Below are positions 1 through 4,897 of a DNA stretch of 7,858 bases, piece by piece (the first letter of the stretch is position 1; every line of letters begins with the position of its first letter). The notes below the pieces were generated by a model. That model saw only the letters and a program-made list of their open reading frames with translations. It was not told the origin of the DNA and searched no databases. Source of the DNA: CAIKKV01 sp044346855 (GTDB lineage: Bacteria; Verrucomicrobiota; Kiritimatiellia; CAIKKV01); NCBI GenBank assembly GCA_044346855.1, contig JBIIYJ010000257.1, positions 1 through 7,858 on the forward strand, written 5' to 3'. Both the position numbers and the translations under genes were made by a program.

Positions 1-16
1 CTATTCGGTTCTTCCT

Positions 17-40
17 TTCCTGATTTCCTGATTTCCAGAT
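17..40. repeat. short tandem repeat, three 8-nt units
   Basis: Two perfect units of TTCCTGAT are followed by a third with one change (TTCCAGAT). The array lies in non-coding DNA at the left edge and may continue outside the window. No function can be assigned; it resembles the simple intergenic arrays seen further right in this window. Confidence 0.6.
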
Positions 41-202
41 TCAAGCCGTCTTTTCCAGCGGAAGTTATGTTCGTTCACGAGCACTTGAAGTTACAGGCAA
101 GACCAGGTGTTCCAAGGACTCACTCACACGACTGACCGTTGCCCTCGCGTTTTACCGCGATTCCGTCGCGCGGCGGGCTTAGTCCGAGGTGTTGTTCAGG
201 CC
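41..202. other. intergenic DNA downstream of the 176-aa membrane protein gene
   Basis: No convincing gene is seen here. The stretch 143-189 can fold imperfectly: CCTCG at 143-147 pairs with CGAGG at 185-189, and inside it CCGCG at 155-159 pairs with CGCGG at 169-173. No T-run follows on the minus strand, so it is not a clear terminator for the minus-strand gene ending at 203. It could be a degenerate repeat or a folded recombination-site relic, but the expected core motifs are absent. Confidence 0.4.
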
Positions 203-733
203 TCATTCCTGAATGATCTGAATGTTCCGGTCTGATCCAAGTTTCTCTTCAATCCGTTGGTGGTATCCCGCCAAGGCGATTCTGTCAGTAGTGATGTACA
301 AGCCATGAGACCATGAGTCTGCTTGTTTACGTCCAAGGTCGTAGAAGTCAACAAACCATCCATGATGCATTAATGCCACGCACCCATCTCCACGACCCCA
401 GACGAGCGCGAGAGTCTTTTCTTCTGGTCCCTTCCCCTTAAAATCCTCGCTCGAAGTGCTCATGACTTCAGTCGGCCACAGCGAGAACCGCCGAGCAACC
501 TTTACCGAGTGCGCAACACCCTGCAGTCCTGATGATTGAATGCCGACCACGTACCGACCCGAGGGCGAGTCGGTGATCCCGCTGACCCATGAAAACAACC
601 ATGTTCCGGTCGCTCGCATGACCAGACGCTGATTCGTTGTCACATTTGCAGCGTATAGCACCACCGTGAGGACAACTAGCGAGACCAGCACCCACTTCAC
701 CAGTCGCCAGAATCTCTTGATTTCATCTTGCAT
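203..733 (-). CDS. hypothetical single-pass membrane protein, 176 aa
   Basis: I do not recognise this protein. Residues 1-12 are charged (Lys/Arg/Glu rich) and residues about 13-30 form one hydrophobic segment (WVLVSLVVLTVVLYAANV). It is therefore probably anchored in the inner membrane with most of the chain, residues about 31-176, outside the cytoplasm. The soluble part has no cysteine pair or catalytic motif I can name, apart from a Trp/Gly/Asp-rich stretch near residues 111-130. The start is uncertain. The only purine-rich ribosome binding site (AGGAG at 749-753) is 15 nt upstream of this ATG but next to another ATG at 746 that opens a 7-codon frame. The gene is less GC-rich than the sugar and glycan genes of the window, which fits an accessory or acquired gene. 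It could also be a non-conserved open frame, but the clean membrane anchor argues for a real gene. Confidence 0.6.
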   Translation of the reverse strand: MQDEIKRFWRLVKWVLVSLVVLTVVLYAANVTTNQRLVMRATGTWLFSWVSGITDSPSGRYVVGIQSSGLQGVAHSVKVARRFSLWPTEVMSTSSEDFKGKGPEEKTLALVWGRGDGCVALMHHGWFVDFYDLGRKQADSWSHGLYITTDRIALAGYHQRIEEKLGSDRNIQIIQE

Positions 734-746
734 CTGTCGGGCTCAT
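723..746 (-). other. possible 7-codon leader frame overlapping the start of the 176-aa gene
   Basis: On the minus strand an ATG at 744-746 directly follows a purine-rich stretch (751-756 and 749-753) and reads Met-Ser-Pro-Thr-Asp-Ala-Arg-stop. The start codon of the 176-aa gene lies inside it in a different frame. The placement of this ATG relative to GAGGAGAA closely matches that of the neighbouring 73-aa gene (GAGGGAGAA then ATG). A ribosome may therefore load here and reinitiate, or the annotated start of the longer gene may be wrong. This is an inference from spacing only. Confidence 0.25.
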
Positions 747-840
747 TTCTCCTCTCGTTGATTCGGGATTCTCACGCAAAGCCACCAAGTCCACATCGAT
801 GATGTTGCCGTTAACGGGTCTGTTTTATCGTGTCATCCTT
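734..840. other. intergenic spacer between the two small membrane-protein genes
   Basis: The spacer is 107 nt. It contains the upstream ribosome-binding region of the 176-aa gene, a perfect 10-nt palindrome CCGTTAACGG at 808-817, and a small hairpin (ACATC, loop GAT, GATGT) at 793-805. The stretch TCTCACGCAAAGCCACCAAG at 770-789 is reminiscent of a dispersed intergenic repeat type found in many environmental bacterial genomes, but only one copy is present here. No terminator or clear promoter is seen. Confidence 0.35.
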
Positions 841-1062
841 TCATTTTCTCGATTTTCTTACCAGCAATACCCCTCCTGTCGCAAACGCAATTGAGATAAC
901 CAAATTAAACAGGACACCCACGCCTGCGAAATTGACTGAGGCGTCGGCATAATTCGGATCGTAAAGCGCTTGAGCGCTTTGAATTGCTCCCAGCAAACTT
1001 AATGCTGCTAATGCGAGAAGCACGACTCCGATGACCGTGGTTATCTTTTTTTGGTTTATCAT
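841..1062 (-). CDS. small hypothetical membrane protein with two transmembrane segments, 73 aa
   Basis: I do not recognise the family. The protein has a short charged N terminus (MINQKK), a first hydrophobic helix at residues about 8-30, and a polar loop of about 14 residues rich in Asp, Asn and Tyr (YDPNYADASVN). A second hydrophobic helix follows at about 46-67, then a basic tail (RKSRK). This hairpin topology with basic ends puts both termini in the cytoplasm by the positive-inside rule. A purine-rich ribosome binding site, GAGGGAGAA, lies directly before the ATG. The 176-aa gene follows in the same direction 107 nt further on, so the two may be co-transcribed, but the gap and the palindromes between them leave this open. 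Base composition is less GC-rich than in the operons to the right. Confidence 0.65.
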   Translation of the reverse strand: MINQKKITTVIGVVLLALAALSLLGAIQSAQALYDPNYADASVNFAGVGVLFNLVISIAFATGGVLLVRKSRK

Positions 1063-1257
1063 TTCTCCCTCGCTCGTGTTCGCTTTTCGTGAGCCGTGCC
1101 AGGGTCGTTACGCAGGAGCAGGTCGTTCGAGCCATCATCGTCTATCTTGTCTCCGAACCCAATCCTAAAATGATTTTGCTTATAATGATTCTGCCGTCTT
1201 TGCCTTGACCCCTGCGGTAGTACTTCGTCCGTTCCGGGTCGTACGTCGTACTCGGAA

Positions 1258-1315
1258 GGGCCACGGGTCAGGAGACCCGTGCCACGCCAGTCGCAAGTCA
1301 CCCCTCATCGCTCCC
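1258..1315. repeat. REP-like hairpin repeat, copy A
   Basis: This is the first of two nearly identical direct copies whose starts are 85 nt apart. Its core is a perfect inverted repeat at 1262-1281: CACGGGTC, loop AGGA, GACCCGTG. With one bulged C, the outer GG and CC can extend the stem. A conserved tail ending ...CATCGCTCCC follows the hairpin. It has the size and structure of a repetitive extragenic palindromic element, which fits its intergenic position. No transposase-like gene is in the window. Confidence 0.75.
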
Positions 1316-1342
1316 GCTAATCGTTCCCTCTCATCCCCAGCG

Positions 1343-1399
1343 GGGCCACGGGTCAGGAGACCCGTGCCACGCCGTTCGCAAGTCCCCCTCATCGTTCCC
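1343..1399. repeat. REP-like hairpin repeat, copy B
   Basis: This is the second direct copy, with the same perfect hairpin at 1347-1366 and the same tail. It differs from copy A by the two bases after GCCACGCC (AG against GT), one missing A in the tail, and a C-to-T change near the end. Identical stems with drift only outside the hairpin point to duplication of the element with the stem conserved. Confidence 0.75.
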
Positions 1400-1424
1400 T
1401 GCCATTCTTCTCAGTGTCTCCGCG

Positions 1425-1480
1425 TGAACCCCTGAACCGTTGAACCTCTGAACCGTTGAACCCCTGAACCGTTGAACCCT
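1425..1480. repeat. tandem array of seven TGAACCNN units
   Basis: Seven 8-nt units share TGAACC and vary in the last two bases in the order CC, GT, TC, GT, CC, GT, CT. The alternation gives a longer 16-nt period (TGAACCGT followed by TGAACC plus CC or TC). Each GT unit followed by TGAACC makes GGTTCAACGGTTCA on the other strand, which is partly self-complementary. The array ends about 24 nt before the proposed rhaA promoter. It is probably a simple sequence array; a binding-site array for a regulator is possible but unsupported. Confidence 0.8.
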
Positions 1481-1503
1481 GCGCCTCTTCTCTTCCGCCA
1501 GCA

Positions 1504-1533
1504 TTGACGCCACGCCCCCTCTTCCGCTATGGT
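1504..1533 (+). promoter_or_regulatory. candidate sigma-70-type promoter for rhaA and the kinase
   Basis: TTGACG at 1504-1509 (5 of 6 to the -35 consensus) is followed 18 nt later by TATGGT at 1528-1533 (4 of 6 to the -10 consensus). Transcription would begin near 1540, giving a leader of under 20 nt that already contains the ribosome binding site AGGAG at 1547-1551, five bases before the ATG. No operator is obvious between these elements. Confidence 0.45.
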
Positions 1534-1556
1534 AAACGGAAACAGCAGGAGACTCC

Positions 1557-2819
1557 ATGACCCCCGCCAAAATCGAAAAAGCCTATGCCATCGCCCGTGA
1601 AACCTTCGAAGCGCACGGCGTGGATACCGAAAAAGCGATCCGCAAGCTCAAGACTCTCCGCCTCTCCCTCCATTGCTGGCAGGGCGACGACGTGGGCGGC
1701 TTCGAGCGCTCCGGTTCCCTCGACGGCGGGCTGGCCGCCACCGGCAACTATCCGGGCAAGGCCCGCAACCCCGACGAACTCCGCTCCGACTTCGACACGG
1801 CGCTCTCCCTCATCCCCGGCACCCACCGCGTCAACCTCCACGCCATCTACGCCGAGACCAACGGCAAGAAGATCAGCCGCGACCAGCTCGAGCCCGAGCA
1901 CTTCTCCGGCTGGATGGACTGGGCCAAGAGCCGCAAGCTGGGGCTCGACTTCAACCCCACCTATTTCTCCCACCCCATGGCGCGGGACGGCCTGACCCTC
2001 TCCCACCCCGACAAGTCCGTGCGCGACTTCTGGATCGCCCACGGCATCGCCTGCCGCAAGATCGGCGCCGCCATGGGGGCCAAGCTCGGCTCGCCCACGC
2101 TGGTCAACCTCTGGATCCCCGACGGGTACAAGGACACCCCGGTGGACCGCCGGGCGCCCCGCGAGCGCCTGCGCGACTCGCTCGACGCCATCTACGCGCC
2201 CCGCTTCAGCCGCAACCTGCTGCTCGACGCCGTCGAGAGCAAGCTCTTCGGCATCGGCTCGGAGAGCTTCGTCGTGGGCTCCCACGAGTTCTACATGGGT
2301 TACGCCATCGACCGCGAGCTGCTGCTCTGCCTCGACTGCGGCCACTTCCACCCCACGGAGAGCGTGGCCGACAAGATCTCCGCCCTGCTCAACTGGCTCG
2401 ACGCCCTCCTCGTCCACGTCAGCCGCGGCGTGCGGTGGGACAGCGACCACGTCGTGACGCTCAACGACGAGCTCAAGGCCATCGGCCACGAGATCGTGGC
2501 GGGCGACTACACCGACCGCGTCCACCTCGCGCTGGACTATTTCGACGCCAGCATCAACCGCGTGGCGGCCTGGGTGATCGGCTCGCGCAACACGCTCAAG
2601 ATGATGCTCGGAGCGCTGCTCGAGCCGCTCGACACGCTCAAGCGGGCCGAGAAGGACGGCGACTTCACCGCGCGCCTCGCGCTCCAGGAGGAGTACAAGA
2701 TGCTGCCCGTGGGGGCCGTCTGGGACTACTACTGCCTCAAAGCCGGCGTGCCGGTGGGGACGGACTGGCTCACGGCCGTCCGCAAGTATGAAAAGACCGT
2801 GCTGGCGAAGCGGAGCTGA
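1557..2819 (+). CDS. rhaA: L-rhamnose isomerase
   Basis: This metal-dependent cytoplasmic enzyme interconverts L-rhamnose and L-rhamnulose, the first step of rhamnose breakdown. At 420 aa it matches the usual family length of about 420. It follows the E. coli enzyme closely, and its metal ligands fall at a constant offset of 7 residues from E. coli as I recall that numbering: Glu227, Asp260, His263, His287, Asp295, Asp297 and Asp327. Clear family blocks are SLHCWQGDDVGGFE (37-50), the GSHEFYMGYA segment (241-250), LDCGHFHPTE (259-268), HVSRGVRWDSDHV (287-299) and LDYFDASINR (326-335). All key residues are present, so it should be active. The ATG has AGGAG five bases upstream. The gene heads a two-gene unit with the kinase 2 nt downstream. 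No rhamnulokinase of the FGGY type, aldolase, transporter or AraC regulator lies in the window. Confidence 0.95.
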   Translation: MTPAKIEKAYAIARETFEAHGVDTEKAIRKLKTLRLSLHCWQGDDVGGFERSGSLDGGLAATGNYPGKARNPDELRSDFDTALSLIPGTHRVNLHAIYAETNGKKISRDQLEPEHFSGWMDWAKSRKLGLDFNPTYFSHPMARDGLTLSHPDKSVRDFWIAHGIACRKIGAAMGAKLGSPTLVNLWIPDGYKDTPVDRRAPRERLRDSLDAIYAPRFSRNLLLDAVESKLFGIGSESFVVGSHEFYMGYAIDRELLLCLDCGHFHPTESVADKISALLNWLDALLVHVSRGVRWDSDHVVTLNDELKAIGHEIVAGDYTDRVHLALDYFDASINRVAAWVIGSRNTLKMMLGALLEPLDTLKRAEKDGDFTARLALQEEYKMLPVGAVWDYYCLKAGVPVGTDWLTAVRKYEKTVLAKRS

Positions 2820-2821
2820 TC

Positions 2822-4000
2822 ATGAGCGACGCCATCCTTCAGCAGCTCCTCGCCGCCTTCGAAAAACGCTTCGGCAAGCCCGCCGAGGTCACCGCCTTCG
2901 CGCCCGGCCGCGTGGAGGTGCTCGGCAACCACACCGACTACAACGAGGGCTACGTCCTCTCCGCGGCGATCGACCGGGGCGCCTACTTCGCGGTCGCGCG
3001 GCGAAGCGACACCGGCTGCATCCTGGCCGACGCGCTCCACCCTGAGCTGGAATCGCGCTTCCCGGCGGACGATCCCCGGCCCGTGAAGGAGGGCGCCTGG
3101 TCCAACTACGTCCGCGGCGTGTGGGCCAAACTCGGCGTGCCGCCCGCGCGGGTGACCGGGTTCAGCGGCATGATCGCCAGCACCCTGCCCCTTGGGGCGG
3201 GGCTTTCCAGCAGCGCCGCGCTGGAGGTCAGCTCCGGCCTGGCGCTGGCCGAGCTGTTCCAATTAAAGGTCCAGCCGCTCCAGATGGCGAAGATCGGCCA
3301 GGGGGCCGAGCACGACTTCGTGGGCGTGAAGTGCGGCCTGCTGGACCAGATCTCCAGCCTGTTCGGCAAGCAGGACTCCCTCGTCAGGACCGACTTCCGG
3401 ACGCTGGCCGTGGAGACGGTGCCGCTCTCCGCGGACGTCTGCCTGCTGGCCTGCAACACGCACGTGAAGCACAGCCTCGTGGACTCGGAATACAACGAGC
3501 GGCGCGCGAGCTGCGAGGCGGCGGCGGCCTGGTTCCGCGAGCGCCTGCCCCACCCCGTGAGCCACCTGCGCGACGTCTCGATGGCCGAGTGGGAGCAGCT
3601 CGCGGCGGCCATGCCGGCCGTCCCCGCCAAGCGCTCCGCCCACGTGATCGGCGAGAACGAGCGGGTGATGAAAGGCTCTCAGTTCCTGAAAGAGGAACGC
3701 CTCGACAAGTTCGGGAAACTGCTCTTCGAGTCCCACATCAGCTCGCGCCTGAACTTCCAGAACTCCTGCAAGGAGCTGGACTTCGTCGTCGAGCGCGCCG
3801 AGCGGACCGAGGGCGTGCTGGGCGCCCGCCTCTCGGGCGGCGGCTTCGGCGGCAGCGCCGTGGTGCTGGTCCGCAAAACGCATGCGGAGGCCGCGGGCCG
3901 GGCCCTGGCGCGCGCCTTCGACACCGAATTCGGCCTGCCGCTGGACGTGATCGCGCTGCGCCCGGCGGCCGGCGCGCGCCTCGCCGCGCTCGCCTGCTGA
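2822..4000 (+). CDS. galK: galactokinase-family GHMP sugar kinase
   Basis: This cytoplasmic GHMP kinase is most like galactokinase, which phosphorylates galactose at C1 with ATP. At 392 aa it has the family length. Motif 1 is the sugar-binding GRVEVLGNHTDYNEG (29-43), with Arg30, His37 and Asp39. Motif 2 is the ATP loop LGAGLSSSAALEV (124-136). The catalytic Asp175 lies in CGLLDQ, Tyr224 in DSEYNERR, and motif 3 is LSGGGFGGSAV (337-347). Classical galactokinases have Glu (GEHTDY) where this protein has Asn36. That Glu contacts the sugar, so substrate preference may differ. The start lies 2 nt after the rhaA stop, with GGAG at 2812-2815 inside the rhaA end, so translation is coupled. No galT, galE or galM is nearby. 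The operon position suggests a role with the rhamnose isomerase, or a general deoxy-sugar or galactose role. The family call is firm; the substrate is not. Confidence 0.88.
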   Translation: MSDAILQQLLAAFEKRFGKPAEVTAFAPGRVEVLGNHTDYNEGYVLSAAIDRGAYFAVARRSDTGCILADALHPELESRFPADDPRPVKEGAWSNYVRGVWAKLGVPPARVTGFSGMIASTLPLGAGLSSSAALEVSSGLALAELFQLKVQPLQMAKIGQGAEHDFVGVKCGLLDQISSLFGKQDSLVRTDFRTLAVETVPLSADVCLLACNTHVKHSLVDSEYNERRASCEAAAAWFRERLPHPVSHLRDVSMAEWEQLAAAMPAVPAKRSAHVIGENERVMKGSQFLKEERLDKFGKLLFESHISSRLNFQNSCKELDFVVERAERTEGVLGARLSGGGFGGSAVVLVRKTHAEAAGRALARAFDTEFGLPLDVIALRPAAGARLAALAC

Positions 4001-4053
4001 CCCCGTTCTACGCCCCGCACTCAAGAAAAATAAGGGAAATCGTACATTTTTTG

Positions 4054-4082
4054 TTGCATTGCCCTATTTTCGCGCCTATATT
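4054..4082 (+). promoter_or_regulatory. sigma-70-type promoter of the HU-family gene
   Basis: TTGCAT at 4054-4059 and TATATT at 4077-4082 are separated by exactly 17 nt in a locally AT-rich stretch, in strong contrast to the GC-rich DNA around it. An overlapping TTGTTG at 4051-4056 would give a poorer 20-nt spacing. The predicted transcript starts near 4089 and runs straight into a leader hairpin. Confidence 0.7.
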
Positions 4083-4094
4083 CTGCCCTAAATG

Positions 4095-4113
4095 GAGACC
4101 GAAACACGGTCTC
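4095..4113 (+). promoter_or_regulatory. leader hairpin in the HU-family 5' UTR
   Basis: GAGACCG at 4095-4101 pairs perfectly with CGGTCTC at 4107-4113 across a 5-nt AAACA loop. It lies at the very start of the predicted transcript, about 7 nt before the AAGGAG ribosome binding site (4120-4125), and leaves that site unpaired. It lacks a U-run, so it is not an attenuator. Protection of the mRNA 5' end or a DNA-level binding site for the HU protein itself are both possible. Confidence 0.55.
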
Positions 4114-4132
4114 GAACCAAAGGAGTCGCTGT

Positions 4133-4420
4133 ATGGCTAAGGCAAAGACCAAGAGTCAGATCGTGGCGGAGATGGCGGAAGCGGTCGGTCTGACGAAGAA
4201 GCAGGCTGCGAGCACGATGGAAGCTTTGGTGGCTCTCGCCTACAAGGGCGCCAAGGACGGCTTCACGATTCCCGGACTGGGCAAGCTGATTCTCGTCAAG
4301 CGCAACGCCCGCAAGGGTCGCAACCCCGCCACCGGCGAAGTGATCAACATCCCGGCGAAGAAGGTTGTTAAGTTCCGCGTGGCGAAGGCCGCCAAGGACG
4401 CGATCCTCGGCGCGAAGTAA
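4133..4420 (+). CDS. hup: HU/IHF-family nucleoid DNA-binding protein
   Basis: This small basic dimeric protein bends and compacts DNA in the nucleoid. At 95 aa it has the usual length of about 90. Two N-terminal helices span residues about 7-40 (SQIVAEMAEAVGL, then QAASTMEALVALAYKG). A beta-saddle with IPGLGKLIL (46-54) follows, then the DNA-gripping arm RKGRNPATGEVINIPAKK (60-77). Pro65 in the RNPATG tip is the residue that intercalates into DNA in this family. The last part is VVKFRVAKAAKDAIL. A Lys/Ala-rich N-terminal extension (MAKAKTK) precedes helix 1. HU and IHF cannot be separated from sequence alone. The gene has its own promoter, leader hairpin, strong AAGGAG site 7 nt before the ATG, and terminator, as expected for an abundant single-gene transcript. 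Confidence 0.93.
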   Translation: MAKAKTKSQIVAEMAEAVGLTKKQAASTMEALVALAYKGAKDGFTIPGLGKLILVKRNARKGRNPATGEVINIPAKKVVKFRVAKAAKDAILGAK

Positions 4421-4438
4421 TCCTTCCCGTCTGATCGT

Positions 4439-4470
4439 AAAAAGGGCCGCTGCAAAGCGGCCCTTTTTTT
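4439..4470. terminator. bidirectional intrinsic terminator between the HU gene and tsaE
   Basis: A perfect GGGCCGC stem (4444-4450) pairs with GCGGCCC (4457-4463) across the loop TGCAAA. Seven T follow on the plus strand, and a run of five A (4439-4443) precedes the stem, which supplies a U-tract for minus-strand transcripts. The A and T runs can also lengthen the stem. It closes the HU gene 18 nt after its stop, and the convergent operon at the tsaE stop codon, whose TAA overlaps the T-run. Confidence 0.93.
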
Positions 4471-4897
4471 ATTCCCAGTCGATCGTGATCAGGCGCATGT
4501 CCGGCGCGGCGCCGGGGCGGAACGAAAGCCGCACCGCCCCGGGCGGCAGCAGGTCGCCGCTGCGCTCGGCCCACTCGATGGCCACGTAGGCGGCCGGATC
4601 GTCCAGGTATTCGTCCAGCCCGAAATCCAGCGCCTCCTCGGGGCGCCCGATCCGGTACAGGTCCATGTGCACCAGCCGGACGCCGCCGGCCTCGTACTCG
4701 TTCACGAGCGTGTAGGTGGGACTGGTGACGGGCCGGCTCACGCCCAGCGCCCTGGCCAGCCCCTGCACGAAGCAGGTCTTGCCGCTGCCCAGTTCCCCGC
4801 GCAGGGCGAAGAGGCGGCGCTCCGGCAGCTCGCGCAGCAGTTCCGCGGCCAAGGCCCGCGTCTCCGCGGGAGTTCCCGTTTCCACGACCCGTCTCAT
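4469..4897 (-). CDS. tsaE: tRNA threonylcarbamoyladenosine biosynthesis ATPase TsaE
   Basis: TsaE is the ATPase partner of TsaB and TsaD in making t6A at position 37 of tRNAs that read ANN codons. This is a universal cytoplasmic step in bacteria. At 142 aa it is slightly short but complete. The Walker A loop is GELGSGKT (34-41), followed by the family blocks VTSPTYTLVNEY (57-68), HMDLYR (77-82) and IEWAER (107-112), where Glu108 is the expected catalytic acid. The C terminus is short, lacking the longer tail of some homologues. The ATG overlaps the upstream glycosyltransferase stop as ATGA, and AAGGGG at 4906-4911 gives an 8-nt spacing. It is therefore the last, translationally coupled gene of a glycan operon. 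No other t6A genes are in the window. Confidence 0.95.
   Translation of the reverse strand: MRRVVETGTPAETRALAAELLRELPERRLFALRGELGSGKTCFVQGLARALGVSRPVTSPTYTLVNEYEAGGVRLVHMDLYRIGRPEEALDFGLDEYLDDPAAYVAIEWAERSGDLLPPGAVRLSFRPGAAPDMRLITIDWE

Larger units (their letters stand above)
1063..1503. other. repeat-bearing intergenic region upstream of rhaA
   Basis: Between the divergent 73-aa gene and rhaA there are about 490 nt without a credible gene. Small frames cross it on both strands, but they are built from repeat DNA with low-complexity products. The region holds a tandem GTCGTAC pair near 1239-1252, two copies of a hairpin-bearing repeat, and an array of TGAACC units. The stretch TCAGTGTCTCCGCGTGAACC at 1411-1430 links the second hairpin repeat to that array and resembles common dispersed intergenic repeats. 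A perfect TATAAT at 1181-1186 has no matching -35 element. Confidence 0.6.

Noticed and set aside
133..200. Possible integron attC-like folded site downstream of the 176-aa gene
   Set aside because: Nested inverted segments exist, but no matching RYYYAAC and GTTRRRY core pair bounds them on either strand, and no integrase or second similar site is visible.
1181..1186. Perfect TATAAT on the plus strand
   Set aside because: No -35 element lies at 15-19 nt; the nearest TTG-type hexamer is 28 nt away, and no plus-strand gene begins within 370 nt.
1059..1435. Small overlapping frames on both strands (70-80 aa)
   Set aside because: They are built on the REP-like copies, share near-identical Arg/Gly/Pro-rich segments and have no convincing ribosome binding sites.
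1425..1480. CRISPR-like array
   Set aside because: The units are 8 nt with no spacers and no cas genes are present; this is a simple tandem repeat.
1331..1570. 79-aa minus-strand frame upstream of rhaA
   Set aside because: It is made of translated TGAACC units and the hairpin repeat, giving repetitive residues such as RFRGSTVQRFNGS. This is repeat DNA rather than a gene.
1527..2525. 332-aa minus-strand open frame across rhaA
   Set aside because: It is the antisense of rhaA in GC-rich DNA, low complexity and rich in Val, Ala, Gly and Glu, with no domain. rhaA is complete and certain on the other strand.
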